Shown here: positions 24,836 to 34,054 of the stretch, one piece after another
Numbering within the stretch: the stretch's first letter is position 1
How the letters are laid out: every line of letters starts with the position of its first letter
From: WHTX01 sp038255145
GTDB lineage: Bacteria > Actinomycetota > Acidimicrobiia > Acidimicrobiales > CAIXPF01
Assembly (NCBI GenBank): GCA_038255145.1
Contig: JBBSLP010000036.1
Location: 1-56,708 of the forward strand
Direction: 5' to 3'
Length of the DNA stretch: 56,708 nucleotides
The notes under the pieces: model-generated
The model's input: only the letters and a program-made list of their open reading frames with translations
Told to the model about the DNA's origin: nothing
Database searches by the model: none
Position numbers and translations under genes: made by a program

Positions 24836-25560
24836 ATGTACACCATCCCCGACCCCGAAGAGGTCATGGCGCTCGCCGCCGACATCGGCCTGACGCTCAG
24901 CTCGGACGAGGTCGATCTCTACCAGGCCGAGCTGGCCAAGCAGATGGTGACCCTGGACGAGTTCGTCCAGGCCCGTCTCCCCGTCGACATGCCCCCCATG
25001 GTCTCCCCGTCCCGGGCCCCCGGCTACCGCCCCTCCGCCGAGGAGGACCCCCTCAACGCCTGGACCTGGCGCTGCCACATCGAAGGCGCGGCCGAGGGTC
25101 TGCTGGCGGGCAAGACCGTCAGCTACAAGGACCACACCGCCGTGGCCGCTGGCGAGGTCGACATCTTCTTCGGTGGCGATCAGGGCGGTTCCATCCGCCT
25201 CCCTGCGGCGTGGTCGGGCAACGTGGGCCTCAAGCCCACGTTCGGCCTCATCAGCCACTTCGGCGTCGGCTTCGGCTCGGACCAGAGCATCGACTACGTC
25301 GGCCCCACCCGTACGGTGGATGACTGCGCCGCCGCCCTGCAGGTCACCGTCGGCGACGACGGCTTCGACCCGCGCCAGGGACGCGACGTGCCCCTGATCC
25401 TCGACGTGCTCACCACCCTGGGCCAGGGGGTGACCGGCCTCAAGATCGGCATCCTCGACGAAGGCTTCGCCGGCGCCGACCCCGACGTCGTCGACGTGCT
25501 CACCGCGGCGCTCGACGTGCTGGCAGCCGCGGGCGCCGAGATCGTCAAGATCCCCGCCAG
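24836..25560 (+). pseudogene. Amidase with the active-site segment deleted and no 3' end
   Basis: It starts with a good ribosome site and reads MYTIPDPEEVMALAADIG...GYRPSAEEDPLNAWTWRCHI, then GKTVSYKDHT. The next residues are AVAAGEVDIFFGGDQGGSIRLPAAWSGNVGLKPTFG. Family members have roughly 60-80 residues between these parts, carrying the GGSSSGS segment with the catalytic serine. Here it is missing in frame. The frame stays amidase-like to LAAAGAEIVKIP at about 25557, then becomes unrelated sequence. It is closest to the Rhodococcus nitrile-linked amidases and cannot be catalytically active. Confidence 0.75.
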
Positions 25561-25868
25561 GTGGCGTTCCAGTCGAGGCCGACCACGGGGGCCAGGGCCG
25601 ACAGCTCACCGAGGATGTCCTGGACCGGCGAGGGCATGCCCACGATCAGGTCGGGGTGGGCGGCCACCACGGTCGCTCCACACCCAGGGCCGACAGGTTG
25701 TCGAGGTCGGCGAAGTCGCCCAGTGCGACCACCCGCTCGGGCGGGGCGGGGATGGTGGCCGTGCCGAAGAGGTTCTCGACGCGGCGAGGGAAGGCCGCCT
25801 CGGCCGCGGTGGGACCGACGGCGCTGGTCGTCGACGCCGCCGTGGTCGTCGGTCGCGGTGGGGTGGAC
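25561..25868 (-). pseudogene. Siderophore/iron ABC substrate-binding protein remnant
   Basis: One frame gives AAFPRRVENLFGTATIPAPPERVVALGDFADLDNLSALGV, and the next gives VVAAHPDLIVGMPSPVQDILGELSALAPVVGLDWNATW. Both match FecB/FepB-type binding proteins of ferric-siderophore importers. The stretch that should join them (30-60 residues) is missing and the frames differ. The signal peptide and the C-terminal lobe are also absent. The 3' break meets the 3' break of the amidase remnant at 25557-25562, tail to tail. Confidence 0.65.
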
Positions 25869-25873
25869 GAGGG

Positions 25874-26479
25874 TCAGGCGGTCAGGCGTTCGGGCGGGGT
25901 GCCCGGCCCGAGGTCGTGGCGGCACGAGGTGGCGTAGTCGAGGGGGCGCAGGCCGGTCGAGCGGCGGAAGGCGGCGCTGAAGGCGCTGACCGATCGGTAG
26001 CCCACCCGTCGGGCCACGGCGGCCACGGGAACCCCGTCGGCCAGGTGGGGGAGGGACAGCGCCAGGCGGCCGTGGGCCCGCCACGCCGCGAAGCTCACGC
26101 CTGTCTCGGCGGCGAAGACCCGACTGAGGGTGCGGGCGCTGGCCCCCAGCTCGTGACCCCACGCCTCGAGGCTGCGACCGTCGGCTGGCACCTGCAGCAG
26201 GGCCCGGGCCCGCGCCCGTCCCCGGGGGTCCGTCGGTAGCGGCAGGGCGCCGATCGACGCACCCACCGGCTCCGACAGGTCGTGGAGGACAGCCTCGGCC
26301 CGTCCCCGGGCGGGGGCCGACAGCTCGGCCCGCTCCAGGTAGCGGAGGGTGTGCACCAGCATGGGGGTCACCGGCGCGACGTCGATGGTCCAGGCGCAGC
26401 TGCTGATGTCCTCGGCCCCGCCGACCAGACCGTCACGAGCCGGGTGGAGGCAGACCCTGGCGCACGCCGAACGACTCAC
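25874..26479 (-). pseudogene. AraC-family regulator, N-terminus missing
   Basis: The C-terminal DNA-binding half is complete: SLEAWGHELGASARTLSRVFAAETGVSFAAWRAHGRLALSLPHLADGVPVAAVARRVGYRSVSAFSAAFRRSTG. This is a canonical pair of AraC helix-turn-helices. The middle (RVCLHPARDGLVGG...LLVHTLRYLER type) fits the linker of cupin-AraC proteins. The first 90-100 residues with the effector-binding cupin are not found upstream. It may still bind DNA, but it is probably a decayed gene. It is one of five truncated genes in this stretch. Confidence 0.7.
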
Positions 26480-26531
26480 GGAAGGGGAGCTTCACCGGCA
26501 CCTCCCGCTGCGGGGGAAGCAGCGCCTCTGA

Positions 26532-27545
26532 TCAGCGGGCCAGGGCCAGCACCTCGAACACGCCGTCGTAGGCGGCCACGGGGTCGGCGGGGTCGGCCCG
26601 GCGCAGGTTGAGGCAGATGACCTCGTCGACCAGTCCCTCGTACGCTCCCAGCCGGGCCGCGCAGGCCGCGGGGGTGCCGGTGATGGTCAGACGGTCGACG
26701 ATCTCGTCGTCGATGTGGGTCATGGCCTCGCGCACCCGACCCTGGGGTACGAGCTCGGCGGCGGCGTCAGCGGCGGCGGCGAAGCCCTGGGCCCGCAGCA
26801 GGAAGTCGTAGTAGGGGTGGGGCACGGGGTGGAACAGCCGGCAGATGGCGTGGCGGGTGGTGGCCCGGGCCCGTTCCTCGTCCTGGTCCACGCTCACCAT
26901 GGTGGCCATGGGGAACCGCAGCTGGTCGGGGTCGCGGCCGCCGGCCTCGGCCGCGGCCCGGGCCTGGGGGCGGATGACGGCGTCCAGGTGCTCGGGCGAG
27001 ACGAGCACACCGACACCGACCCCGTCGGCCAGCGACGCCGCCAGCTCGATCATCTTGGGGCCCGCCGCGGCCACCACCACGGGGAGGGCGGGACGGACCG
27101 GGTCGCGTCCCGCCCGCCACCGGGTGCGGTGCACCTCACCGGAGAGCTCGACCAGTTCACCGGCCCGGGCCCCGACCATGGCCGTCACCATGGGCACGTA
27201 CTCGCGCATCTTGGCCAGGGGTCGTGACGAGTCGAGCCCGTGGGACCAGTCGTTGATGTGGCGGTTGCCGGTGCCCAGCCCCAGGGTGAACCGGCCCCCG
27301 CTGAGCTCGTCGAGGTCGAGTGCGCTCACCGCGGTGAGCCACGGCGTGCGGGCGTAGGCGTTGACCACGTAGCTCCCCAGGCCGATCCGCTCCGTGGCCG
27401 CGGCCATGGCTGCCAGCGGTGCGAACGCCTCCCGCCCGCCCTCGATGGCGTAGACGGTGTCCAGGCCGGCCGCCTCCGACGCCGTGGCCAGGGCGACGGC
27501 GTCGGACAGCGGCCCGGCCAGGTCCAACAGGAGCGCATGCTTCAC
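26532..27545 (-). CDS. LLM-class F420-dependent oxidoreductase
   Basis: The 337-residue luciferase-like TIM barrel starts from GTG with GGAGG upstream. Typical segments are ATASEAAGLDTVYAIEGGREAFAPLAAMAAATERIGLGSYVVNAYARTPW, LDELSGGRFTLGLGTGN and PVVVAAAGPKMIELAASLADGVGV. These enzymes transfer hydride between reduced F420 (or FMN) and diverse small molecules. The exact reaction cannot be read from the sequence. A TAGGGT box at 27579-27584 may be its promoter. Confidence 0.87.
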   Translation of the reverse strand: MKHALLLDLAGPLSDAVALATASEAAGLDTVYAIEGGREAFAPLAAMAAATERIGLGSYVVNAYARTPWLTAVSALDLDELSGGRFTLGLGTGNRHINDWSHGLDSSRPLAKMREYVPMVTAMVGARAGELVELSGEVHRTRWRAGRDPVRPALPVVVAAAGPKMIELAASLADGVGVGVLVSPEHLDAVIRPQARAAAEAGGRDPDQLRFPMATMVSVDQDEERARATTRHAICRLFHPVPHPYYDFLLRAQGFAAAADAAAELVPQGRVREAMTHIDDEIVDRLTITGTPAACAARLGAYEGLVDEVICLNLRRADPADPVAAYDGVFEVLALAR

Positions 27546-27611
27546 GGCGGGGGTCCTCCAGGTGACGGCGGTCGCCGGACCCTAGGTCGTCAGCCCGCAC
27601 CCGTCGGCGCG

Positions 27612-28100
27612 CTACTCGTCGGCGAAGGCCTCGCGCAGCTTGGCCTCTTCCTCGGTCGACAGGTTGGTGGAGAGCAGCTCGGCGGTGGAGCCCTCGAAGG
27701 CCTGGTGGACCTTGTCGATCACCTCGTCGCTGGTCATGACGAACAGCGCCGAGGTGCCGGGGGTGATCTTGTCCCGCACCGAGCGGATGAAGTCGTCGTC
27801 GATGCCCACGTCGGTCAGCGAGCCGGCCAGCGCGCCCGATGCCGCACCGATGGCCAGGCCCAGCAGGGGCATGAAGAAGAGGAGACCGAAGAGCAGCCCC
27901 CAGAACGAGCCACCGAGGACACCGGAGGCCACGGTGTCGTTCAGCTGGCGGGTCCTGGGGCGCTTCTTGCCCGTCGGCCAGCTGACGATGGCGCCGTCGT
28001 GGATCTTGATGACCGCCTGCTTGGAGAGGCCCTCGAGCGTGGTGATGGCCTGCTCGGCCCCCTCAGCGGTATCGAACTTCCACACGGTCAGCGTGGCCAT
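27612..28100 (-). CDS. DUF1269 family membrane-associated protein
   Basis: The 162-residue protein begins MATLTVWKFDTAEGAEQAITTLEGLSKQ. It has a central glycine-rich hydrophobic stretch, VLGGSFWGLLFGLLFFMPLLGLAIGAASGALAGSL, then SALFVMTSDEVIDKV. This is the DUF1269 pattern; the family's function is unknown, though stress or membrane roles are suspected. GGAGG lies just before the ATG. It is a single gene. Confidence 0.85.
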   Translation of the reverse strand: MATLTVWKFDTAEGAEQAITTLEGLSKQAVIKIHDGAIVSWPTGKKRPRTRQLNDTVASGVLGGSFWGLLFGLLFFMPLLGLAIGAASGALAGSLTDVGIDDDFIRSVRDKITPGTSALFVMTSDEVIDKVHQAFEGSTAELLSTNLSTEEEAKLREAFADE

Positions 28101-28300
28101 CGGCCCTCCGTCCTTCGCGAGGCTCCGCACGGGTCCGTCGGGCCAGCCTCGGGCGCCGAAGCTGGCCCTCCGGCCGCTCGGTCGTCGAGGGTCCGGCGGG
28201 GGTTCGGCAGGGGTACCGCGTCGCCGCGCTCGGCGGAGCTCACAGGCCGCCATCAGGACCTGGGCCCGTCCGGCCAGCCCGGCGGACACGACGCAACGTC

Positions 28301-28339
28301 CGTGTGGTGCATCCCACGGGGGCCTTTCACCACCACACG
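28301..28339 (-). terminator. Hairpin downstream of the GAF-ANTAR genes
   Basis: CGTGTGGTG and CACCACACG form a perfect 9-bp stem with a 21-base loop, 44 bases past the stop of the last GAF-ANTAR gene. It probably ends the signalling operon. The surrounding 28101-28382 region shows no gene. Confidence 0.45.
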
Positions 28340-28382
28340 CCGCCGGCGGTCAGGGGTTCAGGGCCGTCGACGGGGGAGTTGG

Positions 28383-29156
28383 TCACCCGCCGGCGTGCCC
28401 CGGCGGCTTCGCGCTTCGGTGCGAGGTGTTGTCCAGCACCCGCTGGGCGGGGAGCTGGCGGGAGACGACGTCCTGGGCCACGTCGGCCAGGCGCAGGTTG
28501 TGGTCACGGGCGTACCGGCGCAACACGACGAAGGCCTCGTCCATGTCCAGGTCGCCCCGCTGGGCCAACACGCCCTTGGCCTGCTCGACGACCACCCGGC
28601 TGGTCAACGCCCCCTGCAGCTGCTCGGCGATGGCGACCCTGTCGGCTGCGGCGCTGCTGTGCACGATGGCCACGCTGCCCACGTGGGCCAGGGCCTGGGC
28701 CAGGCTCAGGTCCCTCGCCGTCAGCAGGACGCCGGGCTCCCGTCCGAACAGGCCCAACGCCCCCAGCACGTTGTCCTGCAACCGCATGGGCACCGCATGG
28801 ACCGAGGCGAACCCGGCCGCCAGGGCCCGTTCGACGAACTCGGGCCAGCGCGCCGCTTCCGCACCCAGGTCGGCCACCACCACCGGGGTGCCGCTGCGGT
28901 AGCACTCGAGGCAGGGACCCTGGTCGCGTTGGAGCTGGAACAGTTCCAGGCTCCTGGTCGCCTCGGAGGACGCCGCCACCACGTGCAGGACGCGACGACG
29001 ATCGGCCAGCAACACCCCGGCCTCGGCGATGTCGAGCAGCCGGGCACAATCGGTAGCCAATCCGCTCAGGAGGTCGACCACGTCGAAGTGCTCGACCAGG
29101 CTGTTGGCCAGGGACACGAACGCCTCGGTGACCTGGTGCTCGCGATCGTTGTTCAT
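28383..29156 (-). CDS. GAF-ANTAR antitermination regulator
   Basis: The 257-residue protein has an N-terminal GAF sensor (LLDIAEAGVLLADRRRVLHVVAASSE...GPCLECYRSGTPVVVADL). It ends in an ANTAR RNA-binding module (LTSRVVVEQAKGVLAQRGDLDMDEAFVVLRRYARDHNLRLADVAQDVV). ANTAR proteins bind twin RNA hairpins and prevent early transcription stop. The ATG overlaps the previous stop by 4 bases (ATGA), so it is made together with the other GAF-ANTAR protein. The ligand of the GAF domain is unknown. Confidence 0.88.
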   Translation of the reverse strand: MNNDREHQVTEAFVSLANSLVEHFDVVDLLSGLATDCARLLDIAEAGVLLADRRRVLHVVAASSEATRSLELFQLQRDQGPCLECYRSGTPVVVADLGAEAARWPEFVERALAAGFASVHAVPMRLQDNVLGALGLFGREPGVLLTARDLSLAQALAHVGSVAIVHSSAAADRVAIAEQLQGALTSRVVVEQAKGVLAQRGDLDMDEAFVVLRRYARDHNLRLADVAQDVVSRQLPAQRVLDNTSHRSAKPPGHAGG

Positions 29157-29914
29157 GGCGCCGAGCCCGCCTCTCCCGATGGCCGCCAGGCACCGTCGTG
29201 GTCCAACGTCAGCCGCCGTTCGACGATCTTCCACGCCACCTCGCTGGCCGTCTGGCCCATGGCGAAGGCGTGGGCCCGCAGGCGCACCAGGGCCTCGGTG
29301 GGCCCCACGTCGAGGTGCTCCATGAGCATGCCTGTGGCCTGGTACACCTCGACCCGCTCCAACGATGCCAGCTCGGCCCAGGCGGTGCTGCCGTCGCCCA
29401 CCCCAGCCCAGTCCACGTCAGCCGTCATCAGGTTCAGCAGGGGCAGAGCCGCCAACTCGGCCGCCAACAGCCCGGCGCTCAGGTCGCCGGGCGACATCGG
29501 GCCCGGCGCCCGGCGGAACAGGTCGAGCACGCCGATGTGGTTGGTGGCCACCGCCGAGGGCAGGGCGAAGACGGCGCGCACACCCTCCTGGAGCATGGCG
29601 GCGGCGAAGGCGGGCCACCGCACCTCGGTCTCGACCTCGATGTCGGGCACGAGCACGGGGCGACCTGCGCTCACCGCGTCCATGCACGGCCCTTCGCCGT
29701 AGGTGAACTGGAACTCGTCGAGGCGGCGGCTGAGCTCGCCGCTGGAGCCGAAGGTGCCCTGGGAGGCACCGTCGTGCATGAAGGAGATGGCGGCGCCATC
29801 CACGTGCAGCAGATCGACGCAGGCCACGCACAGCCCGTTGGCGGCGGCGACCCCGGAACCGGCATCGGTCATGGCTGCTTCGAGCTCCGCCCGCAGGTGC
29901 TCGTCACCGGTCAA
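29153..29914 (-). CDS. Second GAF-ANTAR regulator
   Basis: The domain order matches its downstream neighbour. The GAF region contains GLCVACVDLLHVDGAAISFMHDG, QFTYGEGPCMDAVSAGRPVLVPDI and HIGVLDLFRRAPGPMSPGDL. The ANTAR end is SLERVEVYQATGMLMEHLDVGPTEALVRLRAHAFAMGQTASEVAWKIV. The start is uncertain: a TTG at 29914 gives 253 residues and has GACGAGG upstream, while an ATG at 29872 gives 239. It probably works in a pair with the coupled regulator. A 91-base gap separates it from the GGDEF-EAL gene. Confidence 0.83.
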   Translation of the reverse strand: MTGDEHLRAELEAAMTDAGSGVAAANGLCVACVDLLHVDGAAISFMHDGASQGTFGSSGELSRRLDEFQFTYGEGPCMDAVSAGRPVLVPDIEVETEVRWPAFAAAMLQEGVRAVFALPSAVATNHIGVLDLFRRAPGPMSPGDLSAGLLAAELAALPLLNLMTADVDWAGVGDGSTAWAELASLERVEVYQATGMLMEHLDVGPTEALVRLRAHAFAMGQTASEVAWKIVERRLTLDHDGAWRPSGEAGSAP

Positions 29915-30005
29915 CGGCCTCGTCCCCCTGGGCCACGCGCCTCGGCTGACGACGTTAGCAGCCGGTCCTCGGCGCGCCTGCCCGTCGTGTCGGAGACCTC
30001 GGCCA

Positions 30006-31937
30006 TCAGGCCGCGGCAGGGGCATCGGGGAGGGAGGCCTCCGAGGACGCGTCGTCCACCGCGGCGCCGGCCCCACCGGGATCGCCGTGCTCGGGGAGGC
30101 GGGGCGGGCGTGTCCGCCCTCGCTCCAGCAGGGCGGCGATGGCCGCGGCCGGCATGGGGCGGGCGTAGAAGTAGCCCTGGGCCCACTGGCAGCCCACGGC
30201 GCTGACCTCCTCGGCCTGGCTCGAGGTCTCCACCCCCTCGGCGATGACGCTGAGGCCCAGGACGTGGGCCAGGTTGGTCACCGCGGCGAGAACAGGCCCG
30301 CCCAGTGGCACCCGGTCGACGTCGGCCACGAAGCTCTGGTCGATCTTGACGATGTGCACGGGGAGCCGCCGCAGGTAGCTCAACGACGAGTAGCCCGTCC
30401 CGAAGTCGTCCAGCGCCAGGCGGATGCCCAACCCCCGCAGTCGGGCCAGGACGGCGGCGGCCCGGTCGAGGTCCTCGACGAACACGTCCTCGGTCATCTC
30501 GAGGACGAGGGCCCCGGGGTCCATGGCCGTGACGTCGAGGACGGCCTCGACCAGGGACGGGAAGTCCTGGGCCATCAGCTGGCGGGCCGAGACGTTGACG
30601 GCGAGGTCGATGGGTACCGCGGGATGGGAACGGAGCCACCGGCCCCGGTCGCGGCAGGCCCGCTCGAGGACCCAGGCACCGACCTCGTCGATGAGCGTGC
30701 TCTGCTCGGCCACCCCGATCATGGACATGGCGGGCACGGCCCCCCGGGTGGGGTGGGTCCAGCGCAGCAGCGCTTCCACGCCGGTCAGGAACCCGTCCCC
30801 GGTGGTCACGATGGGCTGGTAGGCGACGTCGAGCTCGTCGCGGGCGAAGGCGCGGCGCAGGTCACCTTCGAAGTCGTGGCCGTCGGCGGCGTGTACCGCC
30901 TCGCGCAGGTCGATGACGTGGTGGCCGCCACCGCGGCGCTTGGCCCGGTACATGGCCCGGTCGGCCTGGGCCACCAGCTCCTCGGAGATGGAGTCCCCGG
31001 GACCGGCGAAGGCGATGCCCACGCTGGCCGAGGCCGACAGCTCCAGGCCGGCCACGATGAAGGGGCGGGCGAAGGCCTCGTCGATGCGGCGGGCCAGGAG
31101 CACGACGTCGTCGGGGCTGGCCAGGTCCTCGCACAGGAACACGAACTCGTCCCCCGACACCCGGGCCATGGTGTCCCCTGGTCGCACCAGAGCCGACAGC
31201 CGTCGGGCCACGGCCAGGAGCAGGGCATCGCCGACCTGGTGCCCGTGGGTGTCGTTCACCTTCTTGAAGCGGTCCAGGTCGGCGAAGAGGATGGCCGCGG
31301 TGGCGTGGGAGCGGAGGGACCGTTGGGCCACGTGCTCCAGGCGCTGCTGGAGCATGAGCCGGTTCGGCAACCCGGTCAGAGGATCGTGCAGGGCGCTGTG
31401 GTAGAAGTGGTCCGAGGTGGCCCGGGCGTCGTCGCGGGCCTGGGCGTTGAGCAGGTACGCCGCCGCCACGTCGGCCAGCGTCTGGGCCGTGGCCAGGTCG
31501 GCGGCACTGAGGGGGCCGGGCGTCCCGCGGTAGAGGTCGAGCGCCCCCAGGCAACCGTCGCCGTGGCGCAAGGGGAAGGCGAAGACCGCCGCCAGCCCGG
31601 CGGTCAGCGCCGAGGGGGCGAAGCGGGGGAAGCTCGCCGTCTGGTGCAGGTCGGGTACCGAGACGGCCTCACCCGTGATGAAGGCAGCCAGGCACGGACC
31701 CTGGCCGATGTCGCTCTGCAGCCGCTCGAAGCGCAGTGCGTCCGAGTTGGAGGCTGCGACGTAGCGGGGCGCGGTGCCCTCGGAGATGAGGGTGACACCG
31801 GCGGCGGTGACGGGCAGGATGTCGACGATCCGCTCGACGAGGTGGTCGAGTATGCCCTGGATGGGGAAGTCCGTCACCAGGGTGCGGGCGAACTCGCTCA
31901 GCACCGCCGAGAGCTTGTCCTCGTGGACCACGGCCAT
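30006..31937 (-). CDS. GAF-GGDEF-EAL cyclic-di-GMP enzyme
   Basis: The 643-residue cytosolic protein starts with a GAF sensor (residues 15-165), followed by a diguanylate cyclase domain. The active loop is SGDEF near residue 262, preceded by an RxxD inhibitory site (RPGD). The EAL phosphodiesterase domain has EAL in GVEALLRW (about 387), NVSARQL, LEMTED, DDFGTGYSSL and VKIDQSF, so its metal-binding set looks complete. SGDEF is a tolerated cyclase variant, so both activities are possible. No convincing ribosome site was seen. It is transcribed in the same direction as the Kai block. Confidence 0.88.
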   Translation of the reverse strand: MAVVHEDKLSAVLSEFARTLVTDFPIQGILDHLVERIVDILPVTAAGVTLISEGTAPRYVAASNSDALRFERLQSDIGQGPCLAAFITGEAVSVPDLHQTASFPRFAPSALTAGLAAVFAFPLRHGDGCLGALDLYRGTPGPLSAADLATAQTLADVAAAYLLNAQARDDARATSDHFYHSALHDPLTGLPNRLMLQQRLEHVAQRSLRSHATAAILFADLDRFKKVNDTHGHQVGDALLLAVARRLSALVRPGDTMARVSGDEFVFLCEDLASPDDVVLLARRIDEAFARPFIVAGLELSASASVGIAFAGPGDSISEELVAQADRAMYRAKRRGGGHHVIDLREAVHAADGHDFEGDLRRAFARDELDVAYQPIVTTGDGFLTGVEALLRWTHPTRGAVPAMSMIGVAEQSTLIDEVGAWVLERACRDRGRWLRSHPAVPIDLAVNVSARQLMAQDFPSLVEAVLDVTAMDPGALVLEMTEDVFVEDLDRAAAVLARLRGLGIRLALDDFGTGYSSLSYLRRLPVHIVKIDQSFVADVDRVPLGGPVLAAVTNLAHVLGLSVIAEGVETSSQAEEVSAVGCQWAQGYFYARPMPAAAIAALLERGRTRPPRLPEHGDPGGAGAAVDDASSEASLPDAPAAA

Positions 31938-32085
31938 CACCGCCCAGATGTAGTGAGGCAAGCCCGCGCGTTGTCTGGACGGGCACGTCGAAGACGTCTA
32001 CTGGCCAGCCTAGCCATCGTTGTCTGCCATCATCGCCGCCGGCTATGACCGCAACGCAAGCGTGCACGGCGCCATTTCTGATCCA

Positions 32086-34047
32086 TCACCATGGCGCGTG
32101 GCGGAACGCGGTGGGGACGTCGCTCGGCGGCAGGGGACGGGCGAAGAGGTAGCCCTGGGCCTGGTCACAGCCGAGCTCTCGCAGCCGGGCCAGCTGGCCC
32201 GGGGTCTCGACGCCCTCGGCGATGGACCGCAACCCGAGGTTGGCGGCCAGGTCCACCACGGCGGCCACGATGCGGTCGTCCTCGGGCTGGGCCTCGAGAC
32301 CCTGCACGAAGGACTGGTCGATCTTCACGAAGGTCAGGGGCAGCCGGCGCAGGTGGGTCAACGAGGCGTACCCGGTGCCGAAGTCGTCCAGGCCGATCTG
32401 CACCCCCAGGTCACGGATGCGGCCCAGCTGGTCGAGGATGTCGAGGCGCAGGTCGATGATGGCCGTCTCGGTCAGTTCGAGGTGCAGGTGCGTCGGGTCG
32501 AAGCCCGTCCGCACCAGCACGTCCCGCACCACCCTGGTCAGGTCGCCGGGCTCGAACTGGCGGGACGACAGGTTCACGGCCACGGTCAGGGGTCCGTTCG
32601 AGTTCCACGCACGGGCCTCCTGGCAGGCCATGCCCAGCACCTGGGCGCCCAGGGGCACGACCAGGCCCGTGTCCTCGGCCACGGCGATGAAGGCGGCGGG
32701 GGTCAGGACCGAGCCGTCCCGCTCGGCGATGCGGGCCAGGGCCTCGAAGCCGGCGACGTGGCCCGTGGCCAGCTCGATCACGGGCTGGTAGTGCACGATC
32801 ACCCGTCGCTCGTCGAGGGCGCTCTGCAGCATCTGCTGGGCCACCGAGCGCTGCTGCACCTGCTTCCCCAGGGCCACGTCGAAGACCTCGGCCCGGCCGC
32901 CGCCCAGCGATTTCGCTTGGTACATGGCCGTGTCGGCCTCGTTGAGCAGGGTCTCGGCCGAGCCCCGGCCGGCCACGGAGACGGCCACGCCGATGCTGGC
33001 CGTGACCCGGTCGCCGTCCTCACGTCGGGGGGGCCGGCGGCTGAGCTCGTTGACCAGGCGGGTGGCGATGTCCACGGCATGGAGGTGGTTGTCGACCTCT
33101 GGCGCGAGCACGATGAACTCGTCACCCCCGATGCGGGCCACGGTGTCCATGGGTCGGAGCACGCCCACCAGCTGGGCCGCCACCCGGCGCAGCACGGCGT
33201 CGCCGGCGGCGTGGCCCTGGGTGTCGTTGACGTGCTTGAAGCGGTCGAGGTCGACGAAGAGCACTGCGGTGCAGCGCCCTGAGCGGCGGGCATGGGAAAG
33301 GGCCTGATCGATGCGGTCGACGAGCAGGGCCCGGTTGGGCAGGCCGGTGAGCGCGTCATGGGTTGCCTGCATGGTCAGGGCGGCCTGGGCGTCCTGCAGG
33401 TCGGCCATTCGTTCGGCCTGGGCCTGGCTGAGCTCGGCGATCTCGAGGTCCTGGGCCCGCTGGGCGGTGAGGTCGGTGAAGGTCAGGCACGTCAACAGGT
33501 CACCGTCGACGTCGAGGGGGGAGGTGCCCACGAGCACGGGCACGGCCCGGCCGTCTCCGCCCACCAGGTCGAGCTCGACGGTGCCCCCCTGTCCGCCCGG
33601 GCCATGGAGTTGCTCGAGGCCGAGGGCGTGGCCGCCGACCAGGAAACGGGCCAACGGCGAACCCACGATGGTCTCGCGGGGCAGCGACAGGAGCTCGGCC
33701 AGCCGGCGATTGGCGTAGAGGACCAGACCCGTGGACGACAGGGTGGCGGCACCGTCGCGCATGTTCTCCACGAACATGCGATAGGGCCGGTCGGCCGTGG
33801 ACAGGGTGAACACCCGCCGCACGGCACCACCGTCGGACACCACGAAGGCGTCGATCTCGCCGGCGCCGATGGCCCGGAGGGTGTCCTCGGCCTCGGTCAT
33901 GCGGGTGGGGGCCGCCGTCGTGGTCGCCTCGGCCTCTGCGGCGTCGGCGGGCGCGATGATCTCGACGAGCGTCCTGTCCGCCCATTGGGCCACTCCTGGC
34001 GAGCGCTCCAGGATCGGCTTCATCCGTCGTCGGGTGGTTCGGCTCAT
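32086..34047 (-). CDS. PAS-GGDEF-EAL cyclic-di-GMP enzyme
   Basis: The 653-residue protein has an N-terminal region with a PAS fold (MFVENMRDGAATLSSTGLVLYANRRLAELL). A short coiled segment and a GGDEF domain with intact IGGDEF and an RPMD inhibitory site follow. The EAL domain shows GFEALAR, NLSSRQF, LELTE, DDFGTGYASL and VKIDQSFV. Both synthesis and breakdown of cyclic-di-GMP are possible. The ATG is 7 bases after the kaiB stop, so it is co-transcribed with kaiC-kaiB-kaiB. This ties a clock-type switch to second-messenger output, by inference. Confidence 0.88.
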   Translation of the reverse strand: MSRTTRRRMKPILERSPGVAQWADRTLVEIIAPADAAEAEATTTAAPTRMTEAEDTLRAIGAGEIDAFVVSDGGAVRRVFTLSTADRPYRMFVENMRDGAATLSSTGLVLYANRRLAELLSLPRETIVGSPLARFLVGGHALGLEQLHGPGGQGGTVELDLVGGDGRAVPVLVGTSPLDVDGDLLTCLTFTDLTAQRAQDLEIAELSQAQAERMADLQDAQAALTMQATHDALTGLPNRALLVDRIDQALSHARRSGRCTAVLFVDLDRFKHVNDTQGHAAGDAVLRRVAAQLVGVLRPMDTVARIGGDEFIVLAPEVDNHLHAVDIATRLVNELSRRPPRREDGDRVTASIGVAVSVAGRGSAETLLNEADTAMYQAKSLGGGRAEVFDVALGKQVQQRSVAQQMLQSALDERRVIVHYQPVIELATGHVAGFEALARIAERDGSVLTPAAFIAVAEDTGLVVPLGAQVLGMACQEARAWNSNGPLTVAVNLSSRQFEPGDLTRVVRDVLVRTGFDPTHLHLELTETAIIDLRLDILDQLGRIRDLGVQIGLDDFGTGYASLTHLRRLPLTFVKIDQSFVQGLEAQPEDDRIVAAVVDLAANLGLRSIAEGVETPGQLARLRELGCDQAQGYLFARPLPPSDVPTAFRHAPW

Positions 34048-34054
34048 GGGATGC

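Noticed and set aside
23519..25560. The two amidase remnants as halves of one inverted gene
   Set aside because: Both contain the same family region (DHIGP...VADC and DYVGP...VDDC) with different sequences, so they come from two paralogues.
31969..32026. Repeated CGTTGTCTG between the two GGDEF-EAL genes
   Set aside because: Only 9 bases, two copies 49 bases apart; too weak to call an operator.
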